Assembly (NCBI RefSeq): GCF_900176415.1
Contig: NZ_FWXO01000001.1
Location: 922,775 to 986,774, forward strand
From: Cellulophaga tyrosinoxydans
Lineage (GTDB): Bacteria > Bacteroidota > Bacteroidia > Flavobacteriales > Flavobacteriaceae
Direction: 5' to 3'
DNA length: 64,000 nt
Part shown: one piece after another, positions 8,509-17,111 of the stretch
Position numbering within the stretch: position 1 is the first letter of the stretch
How the letters are laid out: each line of letters begins with the position of its first letter
The notes under the pieces: generated by a model
What the model was told of the DNA's origin: nothing
What the model saw: only the letters and a program-made list of their open reading frames with translations
The model's database searches: none
Made by a program: the position numbers and the translations under genes

Positions 8509-9705
8509 ATGAAGATAAAATTCCATAAGTCTGTACTAACCGTAGTAGCCTTCGCAACATTTTGGGCCTGTAAACAGGATACTATCACAGAAAACAAGGC
8601 ACTTGAAGAAATCGCTGCCGTACAAACCCAATTTGCCCCAGATAAAAGGGTAGCGCTATTTGCGGTTGATGCGATTGCGAATGGAGAAAACTATGTACTT
8701 AAAGGGGAAAGTAATTTGCCAGAAGCGATTGCCGCTCTAAAGGCAAATTTAACCGCTAAAGACATCGCCTATATAGACAGTATTGCCGTATTACCTGCAG
8801 CTAATTTAGAAGGCAAAACAGAAGGACTAATCACCATTTCTGTCGCCAATCTTAGAAGCAATCCAAAGCATTCTGCAGAATTAGCGACACAAGCTACATT
8901 GGGCACGCCTGTACATATATTTAAAGAAGAAGATTCTTGGTATTTAATACAAACTCCAGATGGTTATTTGGCGTGGGTAGACGATGGTGGAATTGTTTCA
9001 TTAACCACCTCAGAAATGAACGCTTGGAAAGCGGTTCCAAAACTTATTTATACCAAAATTACAGGAAATAGCTATACAGAAACAGACACTAATTCACAGG
9101 TGGTTTCCGATTTGGTTGCGGGTGCTATTTTTGAACTTGTAAAAGAAGAAAACAATTTTTATAAGGTAAAATATCCCGACGGGCGCATGGCATTTGTGGC
9201 CAAATCGGAGGCAAGTCTTTATCAAGATTGGTTAGCGAAAGTAAATCCTTCTCAAGAAAACTTAGTTGCTACTTCTAAACAATTAATGGGATTGCCTTAT
9301 TTATGGGGCGGCACTTCTTCAAAAGGGGTAGACTGCAGTGGTTTTACCAAAACCATTTATTTTTTAAACGGCATGGTTATTCCTCGTGATGCTTCGCAAC
9401 AAGTACACACTGGCGAACAGATTGATGAAGTAAAAGATTTTAGCAAATTACTCCCTGGCGATTTACTCTTTTTTGGAAGACAAGCTACAGACTCTACGGC
9501 CGAAAGGGTAATACATGTGGGCATGTGGATTGGTAATAACGAATTTATTCATTCCGCAGGACGCGTAAAGATTAATAGTATGGATGCTAAGGCACCTAAT
9601 TTTGATGCTTATAACCATAACCGCTATTTACGCTCTAAACGCTTGGTTACCGATAAAAAAGACGGACTTATAAACCTTACAAAAACGCCTGTTTTTAATG
9701 ATTAA
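8509..9705 (+). CDS. NlpC/P60 (C40) cell-wall hydrolase lipoprotein with SH3-like domains
   Basis: 398 residues. A lipoprotein signal peptide ends at ATFWAC, placing Cys21 as the lipidation site. Two SH3b-like domains (about 100-155 and 175-235) precede a C-terminal NlpC/P60 domain. The catalytic Cys is in GVDCSGFTK and the His is in VIHVGMWIG, with HSAGRV completing the usual pattern. The family cleaves peptide stems of peptidoglycan, typically gamma-D-Glu-diaminopimelate. As a lipoprotein it should act in the periplasm, anchored to a membrane. The 3' end overlaps that of the convergent gene by 4 bp. Confidence 0.92.
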   Translation: MKIKFHKSVLTVVAFATFWACKQDTITENKALEEIAAVQTQFAPDKRVALFAVDAIANGENYVLKGESNLPEAIAALKANLTAKDIAYIDSIAVLPAANLEGKTEGLITISVANLRSNPKHSAELATQATLGTPVHIFKEEDSWYLIQTPDGYLAWVDDGGIVSLTTSEMNAWKAVPKLIYTKITGNSYTETDTNSQVVSDLVAGAIFELVKEENNFYKVKYPDGRMAFVAKSEASLYQDWLAKVNPSQENLVATSKQLMGLPYLWGGTSSKGVDCSGFTKTIYFLNGMVIPRDASQQVHTGEQIDEVKDFSKLLPGDLLFFGRQATDSTAERVIHVGMWIGNNEFIHSAGRVKINSMDAKAPNFDAYNHNRYLRSKRLVTDKKDGLINLTKTPVFND

Positions 9706-10412
9706 ATAGGCGAATAGGAAATGGGAGTTAAGGTAGGGTCTATTAAATTTACGTAGTAATAATGCACTTGATCATTTTTATCAAAAAGACCATCTTTATT
9801 GGTGTCTTCGATAGTTCTGTAATACAAACGATTTAATGTATCAATAATATTCCAATCTATTAATTCATGATTAGTGGCCGTAAGTTTTATAAAATTAGAC
9901 CCATCAATTTTACTTAAATAAATAGCTTCAATATCGTTGTTGTCCAAACGTCCATCTTTGTTGGAATCGGTGTCAATTATTTGATAGATAAATAATTTGG
10001 CTCCTGTTTTCTTATACAAATCATACAAAAAGCGGGCTGTATTTATTCTGATATTTTTATCGGTAAGCGCCACAAGTTGATTACTCCCCAATTGCTCAAA
10101 TTTTAAATTTTTAAGATGACCGCTAAACGTATAATTTCCATAGTTAGAAATAGAAAAATTAGGGCTGCCTTTGCCAGAATAACTTCCTAAAATTTTACCT
10201 CGTGATTCGTAAAATTGTAATGCTCCAATGGGGTGTACTAACATGTCTGTACTGTCAATTAAAATGGGTAAGTCTGCCATAAGAATTGCCGAAGTATCTT
10301 TAGCTAATGCTTCTGGTTTTCCATTTTCATCATAAACAATTCTTGGTTTTTGTTCAGTAGTACAAGCTGTAATTAGCAGTACGAGAAGCAGCAAAAAGAC
10401 ATATTTTTTCAT
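9702..10412 (-). CDS. Lipoprotein with two EF-hand/dockerin-like calcium loops
   Basis: 236 residues with a lipoprotein signal peptide ending LLITAC (Cys17). The family is not recognised. Two loops of the DxDxDGxxD type are visible in the C-terminal half: DTDSNKDGRLDNND (about 147-160) and DTNKDGLFDKND (about 203-214). These match the Ca2+-binding loops of EF-hands or dockerins, although the surrounding helices are not typical. Spacing between loops is about 55 residues. It converges on the NlpC/P60 gene with a 4-bp tail overlap. Confidence 0.7.
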   Translation of the reverse strand: MKKYVFLLLLVLLITACTTEQKPRIVYDENGKPEALAKDTSAILMADLPILIDSTDMLVHPIGALQFYESRGKILGSYSGKGSPNFSISNYGNYTFSGHLKNLKFEQLGSNQLVALTDKNIRINTARFLYDLYKKTGAKLFIYQIIDTDSNKDGRLDNNDIEAIYLSKIDGSNFIKLTATNHELIDWNIIDTLNRLYYRTIEDTNKDGLFDKNDQVHYYYVNLIDPTLTPISYSPI

Positions 10413-10536
10413 GGTTTTTTAATTAAGATATACTCAAATTTAGACCAAGCCTGTTTACGTTAAAATATAAAATGAGTAATCGGCTGGTTTGAGTGAGGGA
10501 ATAGGATTTTTTAGTAATTAAAACGCGATGATCAAG

Positions 10537-11301
10537 TTAAAAAACCAAATCGTCATAAATTACCTCTTGGGCAATTTCTTCTACATTCCCAACATAATCC
10601 TTGCCGCGTAGTTTTCCTACGGTATATGCCTTTAATTGGTCTTCTGGATAGGCTTTTAAGAGTTCTTGTAGTTTTGTTTTATCCAACTCATCTGTATACG
10701 GTTTTAGCCATTCGTCTTCCAAAGCTTCTGGTAAGATTACCGGCATTCTAGGTTCTTCTAATTTAGGATTGTTATGAATACGACCCATTAATGTATTTCC
10801 TACGGTAGTAACAATCGAAAAAGTGTTGAGCTTGCCTCCTGTGTCTGGATCAAGCCATTCATTCCAAAGACCGGCTAAAGCCATAGGATTTCCGTCGGAA
10901 CGTTGAATAAAAAAGGGATAGGTATTATTTTTAAAATGATGGTGTTCATAAAACCCATCAATATAAATAAGGCAATGTTGGTTTTTGGCCGCATCGCGAA
11001 ACGATGCTTTCTCAAAAATAGTTTCCCCACGGGCATTTAGGGTATTGTTCCATTGTTTTTTTCGCTGTTCATTGTCGTGTACCCAATCAGGAACCAAGCC
11101 CCATGTGGCCACTTCAGGAAAATCTGGTGAACGGTCTGTGTAAATAAGCAATTCTGGGTGACTAAAACCTGAGGCATGAAAAATAGGTAAATCGGTAAGC
11201 GGAGCAAGGCGTTCTGTAATTTCACGAATCGCTTGCAAATCGTTTCGGAGCCGGGCTCGCTTTAACTGACTTTCTAAACTTGCTTTAATGTCGTAACACA
11301 T
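10537..11301 (-). CDS. SRAP domain protein (YedK/HMCES family), abasic-site DNA crosslinker
   Basis: 254 residues covering one SRAP domain. The mature N-terminus after Met removal is Cys2 (MCYDIKA), the residue that forms the thiazolidine crosslink with abasic sites in this family. The conserved N-A-R-G-E motif (NARGETIFEKASFRDA), the GFYEHHH block (normally GFYEW) and the PRMPVIL block are present. Family members shield abasic sites in single-stranded DNA. The start overlaps nothing; the DoxX-like gene ends 10 bp upstream, so the two are probably co-transcribed. Confidence 0.92.
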   Translation of the reverse strand: MCYDIKASLESQLKRARLRNDLQAIREITERLAPLTDLPIFHASGFSHPELLIYTDRSPDFPEVATWGLVPDWVHDNEQRKKQWNNTLNARGETIFEKASFRDAAKNQHCLIYIDGFYEHHHFKNNTYPFFIQRSDGNPMALAGLWNEWLDPDTGGKLNTFSIVTTVGNTLMGRIHNNPKLEEPRMPVILPEALEDEWLKPYTDELDKTKLQELLKAYPEDQLKAYTVGKLRGKDYVGNVEEIAQEVIYDDLVF

Positions 11302-11311
11302 AAGAGGAATG

Positions 11312-11659
11312 TTAAGAGGGCAACTGCGTTTTTCTTAGATACGCCGCAAATAGTGTTAATAGCACGATAGAAGCCGTGAGCAAAAATGGTTTTCCTTTAC
11401 TAATATGAATAAACACAATTGCAATCATGTACAGCACTAAAAAAGCCGTACCATACATTAATGTTTTTTTAGACAAAAACAGGGCTACAGCAAGTACTAA
11501 AAGTATCCCCGTACTTATCAACAAATTAGTACTTGCGCCAATTTTATCCATTCCGCTTGAAAAGAATATTTTAGTAAGTCCGTTATCTAGAAAAAAATAA
11601 GCCACTACTATAGACGGAATCCATAGTAGCACCTGTTTTGCGGTTTTTAGTAGCTGCAT
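11312..11659 (-). CDS. DoxX-like small membrane protein
   Basis: 115 residues with four predicted membrane segments (about 10-27, 44-62, 67-85, 91-107). The N-terminal pattern ending FFLDNGLTKIFF resembles the DoxX/DoxX-like family start (xGxxKL). The length fits DoxX-like proteins. Its role is unclear. It sits 11 bp downstream of the dienelactone hydrolase gene and 10 bp upstream of the SRAP gene, in one apparent operon. Confidence 0.7.
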   Translation of the reverse strand: MQLLKTAKQVLLWIPSIVVAYFFLDNGLTKIFFSSGMDKIGASTNLLISTGILLVLAVALFLSKKTLMYGTAFLVLYMIAIVFIHISKGKPFLLTASIVLLTLFAAYLRKTQLPS

Positions 11660-11670
11660 TTTTTAGATTC

Positions 11671-12558
11671 TTATCTTAAATACTTGTTGAAAAAAGCAAT
11701 GGTTCTACTCCACGATAAATCGGCTGCTTCTTTATCAAATCTTGGCGTGGTATTGTTATGAAAGCCATGATTTACTTTCGGATAAATAAACACTTCGTAA
11801 GTACTATTATTTGCTTTTAAAACTTCCTCGAAAGCGGGCAATCCTTCATTTACTCGGGTGTCTAATTCGCCATATTGTAGTAACAAAGGGGCTTTAATTT
11901 TTGCAGCATCTTCTGCTTCGGGCTGTCTGCCATAATAGGGTACTGCAGCACCAAGTTGAGGAATGCGTGCTGCCATCATATTCGAGATCCATCCGCCAAA
12001 ACAAAAACCTACCACACCTACTTTTCCGGTACAGTCTTTATGTGCTTTTAAATATTCGTAAGCGGCAATAAAATCTTCTAACATTTCTTGTTGATTGCGT
12101 TCGCGCTGCATGGTTCTGCCATCATCATCATTGCCAGGATAACCACCAAGAGGCGTAAGGGCATCGGGCGCCAGACTTATAAAATTTTCGGCCGCTACGC
12201 GGCGTCCTACATCTTCGATATAGGGGTTGAGCCCACGATTTTCGTGCACCACAATAACACCAGGGAGTTTTGTTTTCAGGTCTTTGGGTTTGGAAAGCAA
12301 GCCTTTTATGGTTCCGCCACCTTTCGGAGATTCATAAGTAATGTAGTCCGAATCTAATGTAGGATCATCGGGTTGTACCTGTAAGGTATCTTTGTAATTG
12401 GGCGACATAAAACTTAACAACGATGCCACAGTAAGTCCACCAACCGCATATAAGGATAGCTTTTCAGCAAATTGCCTACGATCTAATTTGTTATGGGCAT
12501 AATCGTCATACAGGTCAAAAACCTCTTGTTTAATGTCTTCTTTTTTTAAGTCTTTCAT
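11671..12558 (-). CDS. Dienelactone hydrolase family protein, exported
   Basis: 295 residues. The N-terminal region has RRQFAEKLSLYAVGGLTVASLLS, which resembles a Tat-type signal or membrane anchor (one Arg pair then a hydrophobic stretch). The alpha/beta hydrolase domain carries the DLH nucleophile motif GFCFGG with a Cys nucleophile (near residue 180), the acid in GELDTRV and the His in NHGFHNN. The family hydrolyses dienelactone or other small esters and lactones. The YghX-like layout fits this length. The natural substrate is not predictable. Confidence 0.88.
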   Translation of the reverse strand: MKDLKKEDIKQEVFDLYDDYAHNKLDRRQFAEKLSLYAVGGLTVASLLSFMSPNYKDTLQVQPDDPTLDSDYITYESPKGGGTIKGLLSKPKDLKTKLPGVIVVHENRGLNPYIEDVGRRVAAENFISLAPDALTPLGGYPGNDDDGRTMQRERNQQEMLEDFIAAYEYLKAHKDCTGKVGVVGFCFGGWISNMMAARIPQLGAAVPYYGRQPEAEDAAKIKAPLLLQYGELDTRVNEGLPAFEEVLKANNSTYEVFIYPKVNHGFHNNTTPRFDKEAADLSWSRTIAFFNKYLR

Positions 12559-12754
12559 AACACAGCCATTTACAGATGCTGTAAGTTAAGAAATTTTGAG
12601 ATAAGCCTTAATGGTAAAGTAAAGGGATAGATGTTAAAAAATAAGCAGTTACTTTTTTATCTGCGCCAATTCTTTTAAACGGTTTTGGTAGCTACTAAAA
12701 ATACTATCGGGTTTTCCTTTTTTCTGCTACGGCATGCTACATTCTGAAGTAAAA

Positions 12755-12786
12755 TAGCGCACAAGCGCTACGCTAGCGCTAGCGAG
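12755..12786. repeat. REP-like GC-rich palindromic element, copy 1
   Basis: The stretch contains GCGCACAAGCGCTACGC followed by the perfect palindrome GCTAGCGCTAGC. It shares AGCGCACAAGCG and GCGCTAGCG with copy 2 near 13914. It is strikingly GC-rich in an AT-rich context and lies between genes. Confidence 0.6.
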
Positions 12787-12899
12787 TGTTTATGCTTCAC
12801 AAATTATTGGAAGTCCAAACCACAATTCACTACAATTACATCTAAAATTTAATCAAGTAGTTTTAGTTATCTTAATAATACATTAGTCCTAACATTTTC

Positions 12900-12907
12900 T
12901 AATTTTG
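12900..12907 (+). promoter_or_regulatory. Bacteroidota -7 box for the bestrophin gene
   Basis: TAATTTTG matches the TAnnTTTG consensus exactly and lies 30 bp before the ATG. No clear TTG -33 element is seen at the expected distance. Confidence 0.45.
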
Positions 12908-12936
12908 CCGTCAAATTATAACAAGCGCATTTACCT

Positions 12937-13800
12937 ATGGTACAATACAACCCCAAAGATTGGATTACCTTTATTTTTAGATTCCATAAGTCGGATACAT
13001 TTAGGAAATTGTTTCCAATGATGATTTTTATTGGGCTTTATACCTACAGCGTTGGCTATTTAGAACTTGAGTATTGGAAACTTTCAGAAAAAAACCATTT
13101 ATCAAACATTACCGTAATGCATGGTATGTTGGGGTTTGTTATTTCATTATTGTTGGTTTTTAGAACCAATACCGCATACGATCGTTGGTGGGAAGGCAGA
13201 AAACTATGGGGCGCTTTAGTAAACAACAGCCGAAATTTAGCCATAAAACTGCATGTTATTTTAAAAGATGAACACGATAGGTCTTATTTTGAAAAGTTAA
13301 TACCAAGTTATGCCTCTATTTTGGCGAAACATTTAACCAATAAACAAACAAGTTTGCAGCTTTTTGATGATGTGCATTTACAGATAGACAAACACAAGCA
13401 TCATCCAAACCAAGTAGCAAAAATGATTTTCCAAAAGGTGAACGATTTGTACGAACAGAAAAAAATTACGGGCGACCAGCTTATTATTTTAAATGCCGAA
13501 ATACAATCGTTTACCGATATTTGTGGGGCTTGCGAGCGCATTAAAAACACACCCATTCCGTATTCGTATAGTGCGTTTATTAAAAAATTCATCTTTTTTT
13601 ACATCATGACCCTGCCTTTTGGCTACGTATTTAGCTTAGGCTATTATGCCGTACCCGTGGTGGTTTTTGTTTTTTATGTATTGGCAAGTTTAGAATTAAT
13701 TGCCGAAGAAATTGAAGACCCTTTTGGTTTTGATGCCAACGATTTGCCTATTCACAAAATAGCAGCAAATATTAAAAAGCATGTGGAGGAGGTGTTTTGA
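12937..13800 (+). CDS. Bestrophin family ion channel protein (UPF0187/YneE)
   Basis: 287 residues with about four membrane segments. The hallmark bestrophin segment FRTNTAYDRWWEGRKLWGALVNNSRNLA (about 79-105) is intact, as is the distal IEDPFGFDANDLP motif near the C-terminus. Bacterial homologues form pentameric ion channels in the inner membrane. Its physiological ion is not evident. The gene stands alone, flanked on both sides by intergenic palindromic elements. Confidence 0.9.
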   Translation: MVQYNPKDWITFIFRFHKSDTFRKLFPMMIFIGLYTYSVGYLELEYWKLSEKNHLSNITVMHGMLGFVISLLLVFRTNTAYDRWWEGRKLWGALVNNSRNLAIKLHVILKDEHDRSYFEKLIPSYASILAKHLTNKQTSLQLFDDVHLQIDKHKHHPNQVAKMIFQKVNDLYEQKKITGDQLIILNAEIQSFTDICGACERIKNTPIPYSYSAFIKKFIFFYIMTLPFGYVFSLGYYAVPVVVFVFYVLASLELIAEEIEDPFGFDANDLPIHKIAANIKKHVEEVF

Positions 13801-13896
13801 TAGAAAATAACAACCTTAGGTTTTTAATTGGATGTTTTTTAATATAGTTTTTAACGAGACTTTAAAGGGTTTGTTTTACGGTTTTGTGTATGCGTA

Positions 13897-13946
13897 ATGC
13901 GGGGGAGTAGGGCAGCGCACAAGCGTGACGCTTGCGCTAGCGGGGT
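13897..13946. repeat. REP-like GC-rich palindromic element, copy 2
   Basis: The core AGCGCACAAGCGT-g-ACGCTTGCGCT is a near-perfect hairpin, flanked by AGTAGGGC on the left and AGCGGGG on the right. The reverse ORF that crosses it is not a gene. It is related to the elements at 12755 and 14940. Confidence 0.65.
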
Positions 13947-14074
13947 GATTTCCCTCATTGTTTTGCTTTGAGTTTGATGCTTAGTTAGGAGGTTTTTTTG
14001 GAGTGGTTGCTTAAGCCAATAATTTTTATTCACTAAAGAATTAATCTAAAACGTATTTAGCAAATTCATATATG

Positions 14075-14713
14075 CTATTCGTACTTTTTTAATTCTCTAA
14101 GTCGTTTATTGGCATAAGAGAGATTTTCTATTATTTCAGCCTGTTCTTTGGCCAGTATGTTAATGTTTGTAAGTCGAATGGCAGTTCCTGCCATGCAAAC
14201 CATTAACATTCCTTTATCTCCGCCTACTTCAGAGTAATCTATGTCAGTTGCAATTACGGCATTTCCACCTAAGTCTAAAGTTTGCAATCTTAGTTGACTA
14301 AAACACATGTTTTCTCCTGCTTTAAGTTTTTGGTTATATCGACCAGATTGTGCTCCAAAAAAATCGGTAAAAGATGATGTAAATTCTGAGATAACACCAG
14401 TTCCAGTGGTTGATTGCCCTGTTACCATTCCTATAATTCTGTATTCCCAATTCAAGGGTGAGTGAGTAGAAATTACAGGGACATTTCCAATTTTACTTTT
14501 CATGTAATTTGTAAGATTGGATTTTTCATTTTGAAATGTTTGGTTATGTTGGTCAAAAAGTTCACTTCCGCATTTTGTGCAATAACCTTCAGCTCTTGTT
14601 TCGTTGTATTCGTTTATTATTCCAATTTGGATTTCTGTAAGCAATTTGGTACTCGATAATATTCCAGTTTTTAATTCTGTTTTGCAATTAGGACAGTTTG
14701 TATATGTAGACAT
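14075..14713 (-). CDS. YbjQ-like (UPF0145) protein with N-terminal zinc ribbon
   Basis: 212 residues. The N-terminus carries two Cys pairs, CPNC (residues 8-11) and CTKC (about 46-49), consistent with a zinc ribbon. The rest matches the YbjQ/UPF0145 heavy-metal-binding-type domain: YRIIGMVTGQSTTGTG, then GENMCFSQLRLQTLDLGGNAVIATDIDYSEVG. The fusion of a zinc ribbon to YbjQ is seen in other bacteria, but the function is not known. It stands alone with palindromic elements on both sides. Confidence 0.75.
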   Translation of the reverse strand: MSTYTNCPNCKTELKTGILSSTKLLTEIQIGIINEYNETRAEGYCTKCGSELFDQHNQTFQNEKSNLTNYMKSKIGNVPVISTHSPLNWEYRIIGMVTGQSTTGTGVISEFTSSFTDFFGAQSGRYNQKLKAGENMCFSQLRLQTLDLGGNAVIATDIDYSEVGGDKGMLMVCMAGTAIRLTNINILAKEQAEIIENLSYANKRLRELKKYE

Positions 14714-14939
14714 TGATTTTTGTTTTGATTAAATTGTTGCTTAACTCTTTATTCTAAGATAAATAGGGTGTTAGTAAGCGAGTATTTACATTTATATTGG
14801 TTGCCTAAGCTGTTGTTTTATCTTTTTCAATTTAAAGTCAAATCCAAAAGATTTCGTCGATTTATAAAACACTTTGTTTAAAACCTAATCCCTTATTTCA
14901 ATAAATTTTTTAAGTATTAAAATTAAAGCCCACTGTGTA

Positions 14940-14983
14940 GAGTAGGGCATTGCTCAATCATGACGATTGCGCAAGCGGGGGAT
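14940..14983. repeat. REP-like palindromic element, copy 3 (diverged)
   Basis: AGTAGGGCATTG and GCGCAAGCGGGGGATT frame the hairpin CAATCATGACGATTG. The flanks match copy 2 while the stem has changed on both sides, so pairing is conserved more than sequence. This supports a structural role. Confidence 0.55.
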
Positions 14984-15013
14984 TGTTTTACTATGTCTTG
15001 TATCATAATTTAT

Positions 15014-15205
15014 CTACATTTCATCCATATATTTTATTTCCCCATTTTGTTCTTTTTCTCCGTTTGATTTCTTTAATTCCTGTATCATTATTTTCTGATT
15101 TTTGATAACTTCATCTATTCTTAACATCCATGCGCCAACCGCTCTAAAAATCAATATAATTGCTATTAAAATAATTACGAATACTATAATGCTAATTCCT
15201 TCCAT
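15014..15205 (-). CDS. Small single-pass membrane protein
   Basis: 63 residues: a hydrophobic helix at about 5-25 (ISIIVFVIILIAIILIF) followed by a charged amphipathic tail with KNQKIMIQELKKS that could be coiled coil. There is no recognisable family. The start ATG is preceded by an AT-rich leader. Coding is supported by the membrane-plus-charged layout, but its length makes this moderate. It precedes the coiled-coil gene's downstream gap on the same strand. Confidence 0.5.
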   Translation of the reverse strand: MEGISIIVFVIILIAIILIFRAVGAWMLRIDEVIKNQKIMIQELKKSNGEKEQNGEIKYMDEM

Positions 15206-15353
15206 ATTTTTTATTTATTATTATCCTAGTTACGTTGTTAGTGTTTGTTAGTGTTTCAAAACTGTACTTACTTTATATTGTATTGGTAATGGCATGTGTT
15301 TATTATATGAAAAGTAGGTGGTTTAGCACTAAACTTTGCAAGTACACAACAAA

Positions 15354-15377
15354 CTGAAAATCCGCGAGGATTTTCAG
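15354..15377. repeat. Perfect intergenic hairpin
   Basis: CTGAAAATCC-gcga-GGATTTTCAG is a 10-bp perfect stem with a 4-base loop, inside a 235-bp gap (15206-15440). No T-tract follows on either strand, so it is not a simple intrinsic terminator. It may be a cassette-type or REP-like intergenic element. Confidence 0.6.
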
Positions 15378-15440
15378 AAGTAGGCAAGAACAAGCAATTA
15401 CTTATAGCTTTTCTTGTAGTGCGTAATTTTTTATATATAA

Positions 15441-16814
15441 TTATTTTCCATTATTCACAATCCCTTCTTCAATTTCGTCTGCTGCTTTTTCAATTATATC
15501 TTTTGTACTGTCTTTTAATGTCTCAACTATTGTTTTGTCCTTTTTCTTATCTCGATCAAAAAAGTTTAATATTGGATTATCAGATTTTTGATAGTTTAAA
15601 ATTAATTTACCAGGGTTTTCACTTGTAACATTTAAGAATGTATTTAGAAGTTTTATTCTTAATTCCTCTGACATTTCAGCATCTTCAATGTTTTCTATTT
15701 GTTTAGAAAGTCCCTCAATTGTCATACTTAACACTTGTTTATGAGAGTATTCTTCTATTAATCTTTTTGATAAGTTCACTTTTTTATTTGCAGAAATAGT
15801 TGTCCAAATTAAAGGAATGTAAAGCGGAAGAAAAGCTAACATTATTTTAGGAGCTTTTTCAATTGTTTCAGTTAAAGTTGCTCCTGATAAAAGGTAAAAA
15901 ATGCTTATTCCAATTGGTAATAACGCAGATAATGAAATGTATAAAATTCCATTGTTAAAGCTTTTTTTGTATTCATTATATAATAATTCTTCTTCTCCTT
16001 TTTTGGTGATAAAAGCAGAACTTAATCCAGCAGTTAAAGCATTGGGAAGTAATGATTCTATTTGTTTATTAATTTTATCATATTCTTTTTTTGAATTTGA
16101 TTTAATGCTATCTAAACTATCTTGATTTGTCTTAATGAAGTCGTCATATTGTTCCTTACTTGTCACTTTAAGACTTTCAAGATTTTCCTCTAAATTTTCA
16201 GATATTTCTGTTAGTTGATTATAAGATGTTTCTAGTTCTTTTTTTAGTCCTTCTACAGTAATTATTTCTCCATCTTCGTCTTCATCTTCATAACCAAGAA
16301 TTTCTCTGTGAAGTTCATCTATTTCCGTTTTTTTTGATAAAATTCCTTTATATGTTGTATTAGCTTTACTGGAATTTTCCTCAATCTTCAATATTAGTTC
16401 ATCTAATTTTTCAATTTCTTCCTCAATTTCTGGATGTTGTTCTAGAACTTCACTTATTCTAGTTATGAGATTGGATAAATTAGTACTGTTTTCTACCAAA
16501 TCATTGCTGATTTCAATTGATTTTGTGTGGTTAGATTTAATATAACTTAATTTTTCGTCAATTTCAGTTTCGATATTAACTAATTTTGCATGAATAGCGC
16601 TTGCTTGATTAAACCTTTCTTCAGCTTTGTTTCTGTATTCAGCTGCTTTTTTTGATGCTTGTCTAGCTTCTTTTTCTATATCTGACGGTTTTTCTGCAAC
16701 TTGTTTTTCTAGTTCAGAAAGTCTTTCCCAGAGTTTTCTTCTTTCGTCCTCAAGGTATTCTATTTTCTTTGAATTTTTTCCGTCAAACATTTTTTTTGCT
16801 TTTTGGTTATGCAC
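15441..16814 (-). CDS. Coiled-coil protein with C-terminal membrane hairpin
   Basis: 457 residues, family not recognised. Residues about 10-260 are long charged coiled coil rich in Glu and Lys. Two membrane helices follow (about 292-312, ILYISLSALLPIGISIFYLL, and 325-345, IMLAFLPLYIPLIW), then a basic C-terminal tail. The layout suggests a membrane-anchored scaffold with a large cytoplasmic coiled coil. It lies in the accessory stretch with repeats on both sides and has no operon partner. Confidence 0.65.
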   Translation of the reverse strand: MHNQKAKKMFDGKNSKKIEYLEDERRKLWERLSELEKQVAEKPSDIEKEARQASKKAAEYRNKAEERFNQASAIHAKLVNIETEIDEKLSYIKSNHTKSIEISNDLVENSTNLSNLITRISEVLEQHPEIEEEIEKLDELILKIEENSSKANTTYKGILSKKTEIDELHREILGYEDEDEDGEIITVEGLKKELETSYNQLTEISENLEENLESLKVTSKEQYDDFIKTNQDSLDSIKSNSKKEYDKINKQIESLLPNALTAGLSSAFITKKGEEELLYNEYKKSFNNGILYISLSALLPIGISIFYLLSGATLTETIEKAPKIMLAFLPLYIPLIWTTISANKKVNLSKRLIEEYSHKQVLSMTIEGLSKQIENIEDAEMSEELRIKLLNTFLNVTSENPGKLILNYQKSDNPILNFFDRDKKKDKTIVETLKDSTKDIIEKAADEIEEGIVNNGK

Positions 16815-16886
16815 TACAACACGTTTTTAACGCTATTGCTGTATATTTTTTTAATGATAAAATTACGGGGGAGCTTTGAAAAAACT

Positions 16887-17037
16887 AAAATAAAGAAAAA
16901 AGCTACACGAAAATTGCGGTTTCCCGCATAGTATGTGAGTATTCTACGAATGGCTTATTTAATCGGCAAATGGTATTTTTAAGTTTTGTAGAACTGGTAA
17001 TAGCAAGGCTTCATCGATGAACTGCACTTTGTAAAAA
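16887..17037. repeat. 150-bp dispersed intergenic repeat, copy A
   Basis: It runs from AAAATAAAGAAAAAAGC to GCACTTTGTAAAAA and recurs at 18044-18195 with high similarity, including TTGCGGTTTCCCGCATA and AGCAAGGCTTCATCGATGAA. Both copies sit just downstream of a terminator of a reverse gene and upstream of the next reverse gene. Confidence 0.8.
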
Positions 17038-17051
17038 CATCTAAAATCAAA

Positions 17052-17082
17052 AAAAGCTGCCCGTTTTAAGAAGGCAGCTTTT
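17052..17082 (-). terminator. Rho-independent terminator of the lipoprotein gene
   Basis: AAAAGCTGCC and GGCAGCTTTT form a perfect 10-bp stem with an 11-base loop. A-rich sequence on the left gives the T-tract on the minus strand. Confidence 0.85.
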
Positions 17083-17111
17083 AATTTTTGAAATTAATGT
17101 TCTATCTAATT

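Larger units (their letters stand above)
12559..12936. other. 378-bp gap with a palindromic repeat and a short coding remnant
   Basis: Two structures lie here. A reverse-strand reading frame of about 25 codons (12649 to about 12726) ends with a proper stop and reads like a protein C-terminus (KPDSIFSSYQNRLKELAQIKK), but has a stop just upstream, so it may be the tail of a decayed gene. A GC-rich palindromic element follows at 12755-12786. The right end holds the bestrophin promoter. Confidence 0.4.

Noticed and set aside
13851-14033. Reverse ORF of 60 codons
   Set aside because: It crosses the REP-like palindrome, and its Leu/Ala/Arg stretch is simply that element translated.
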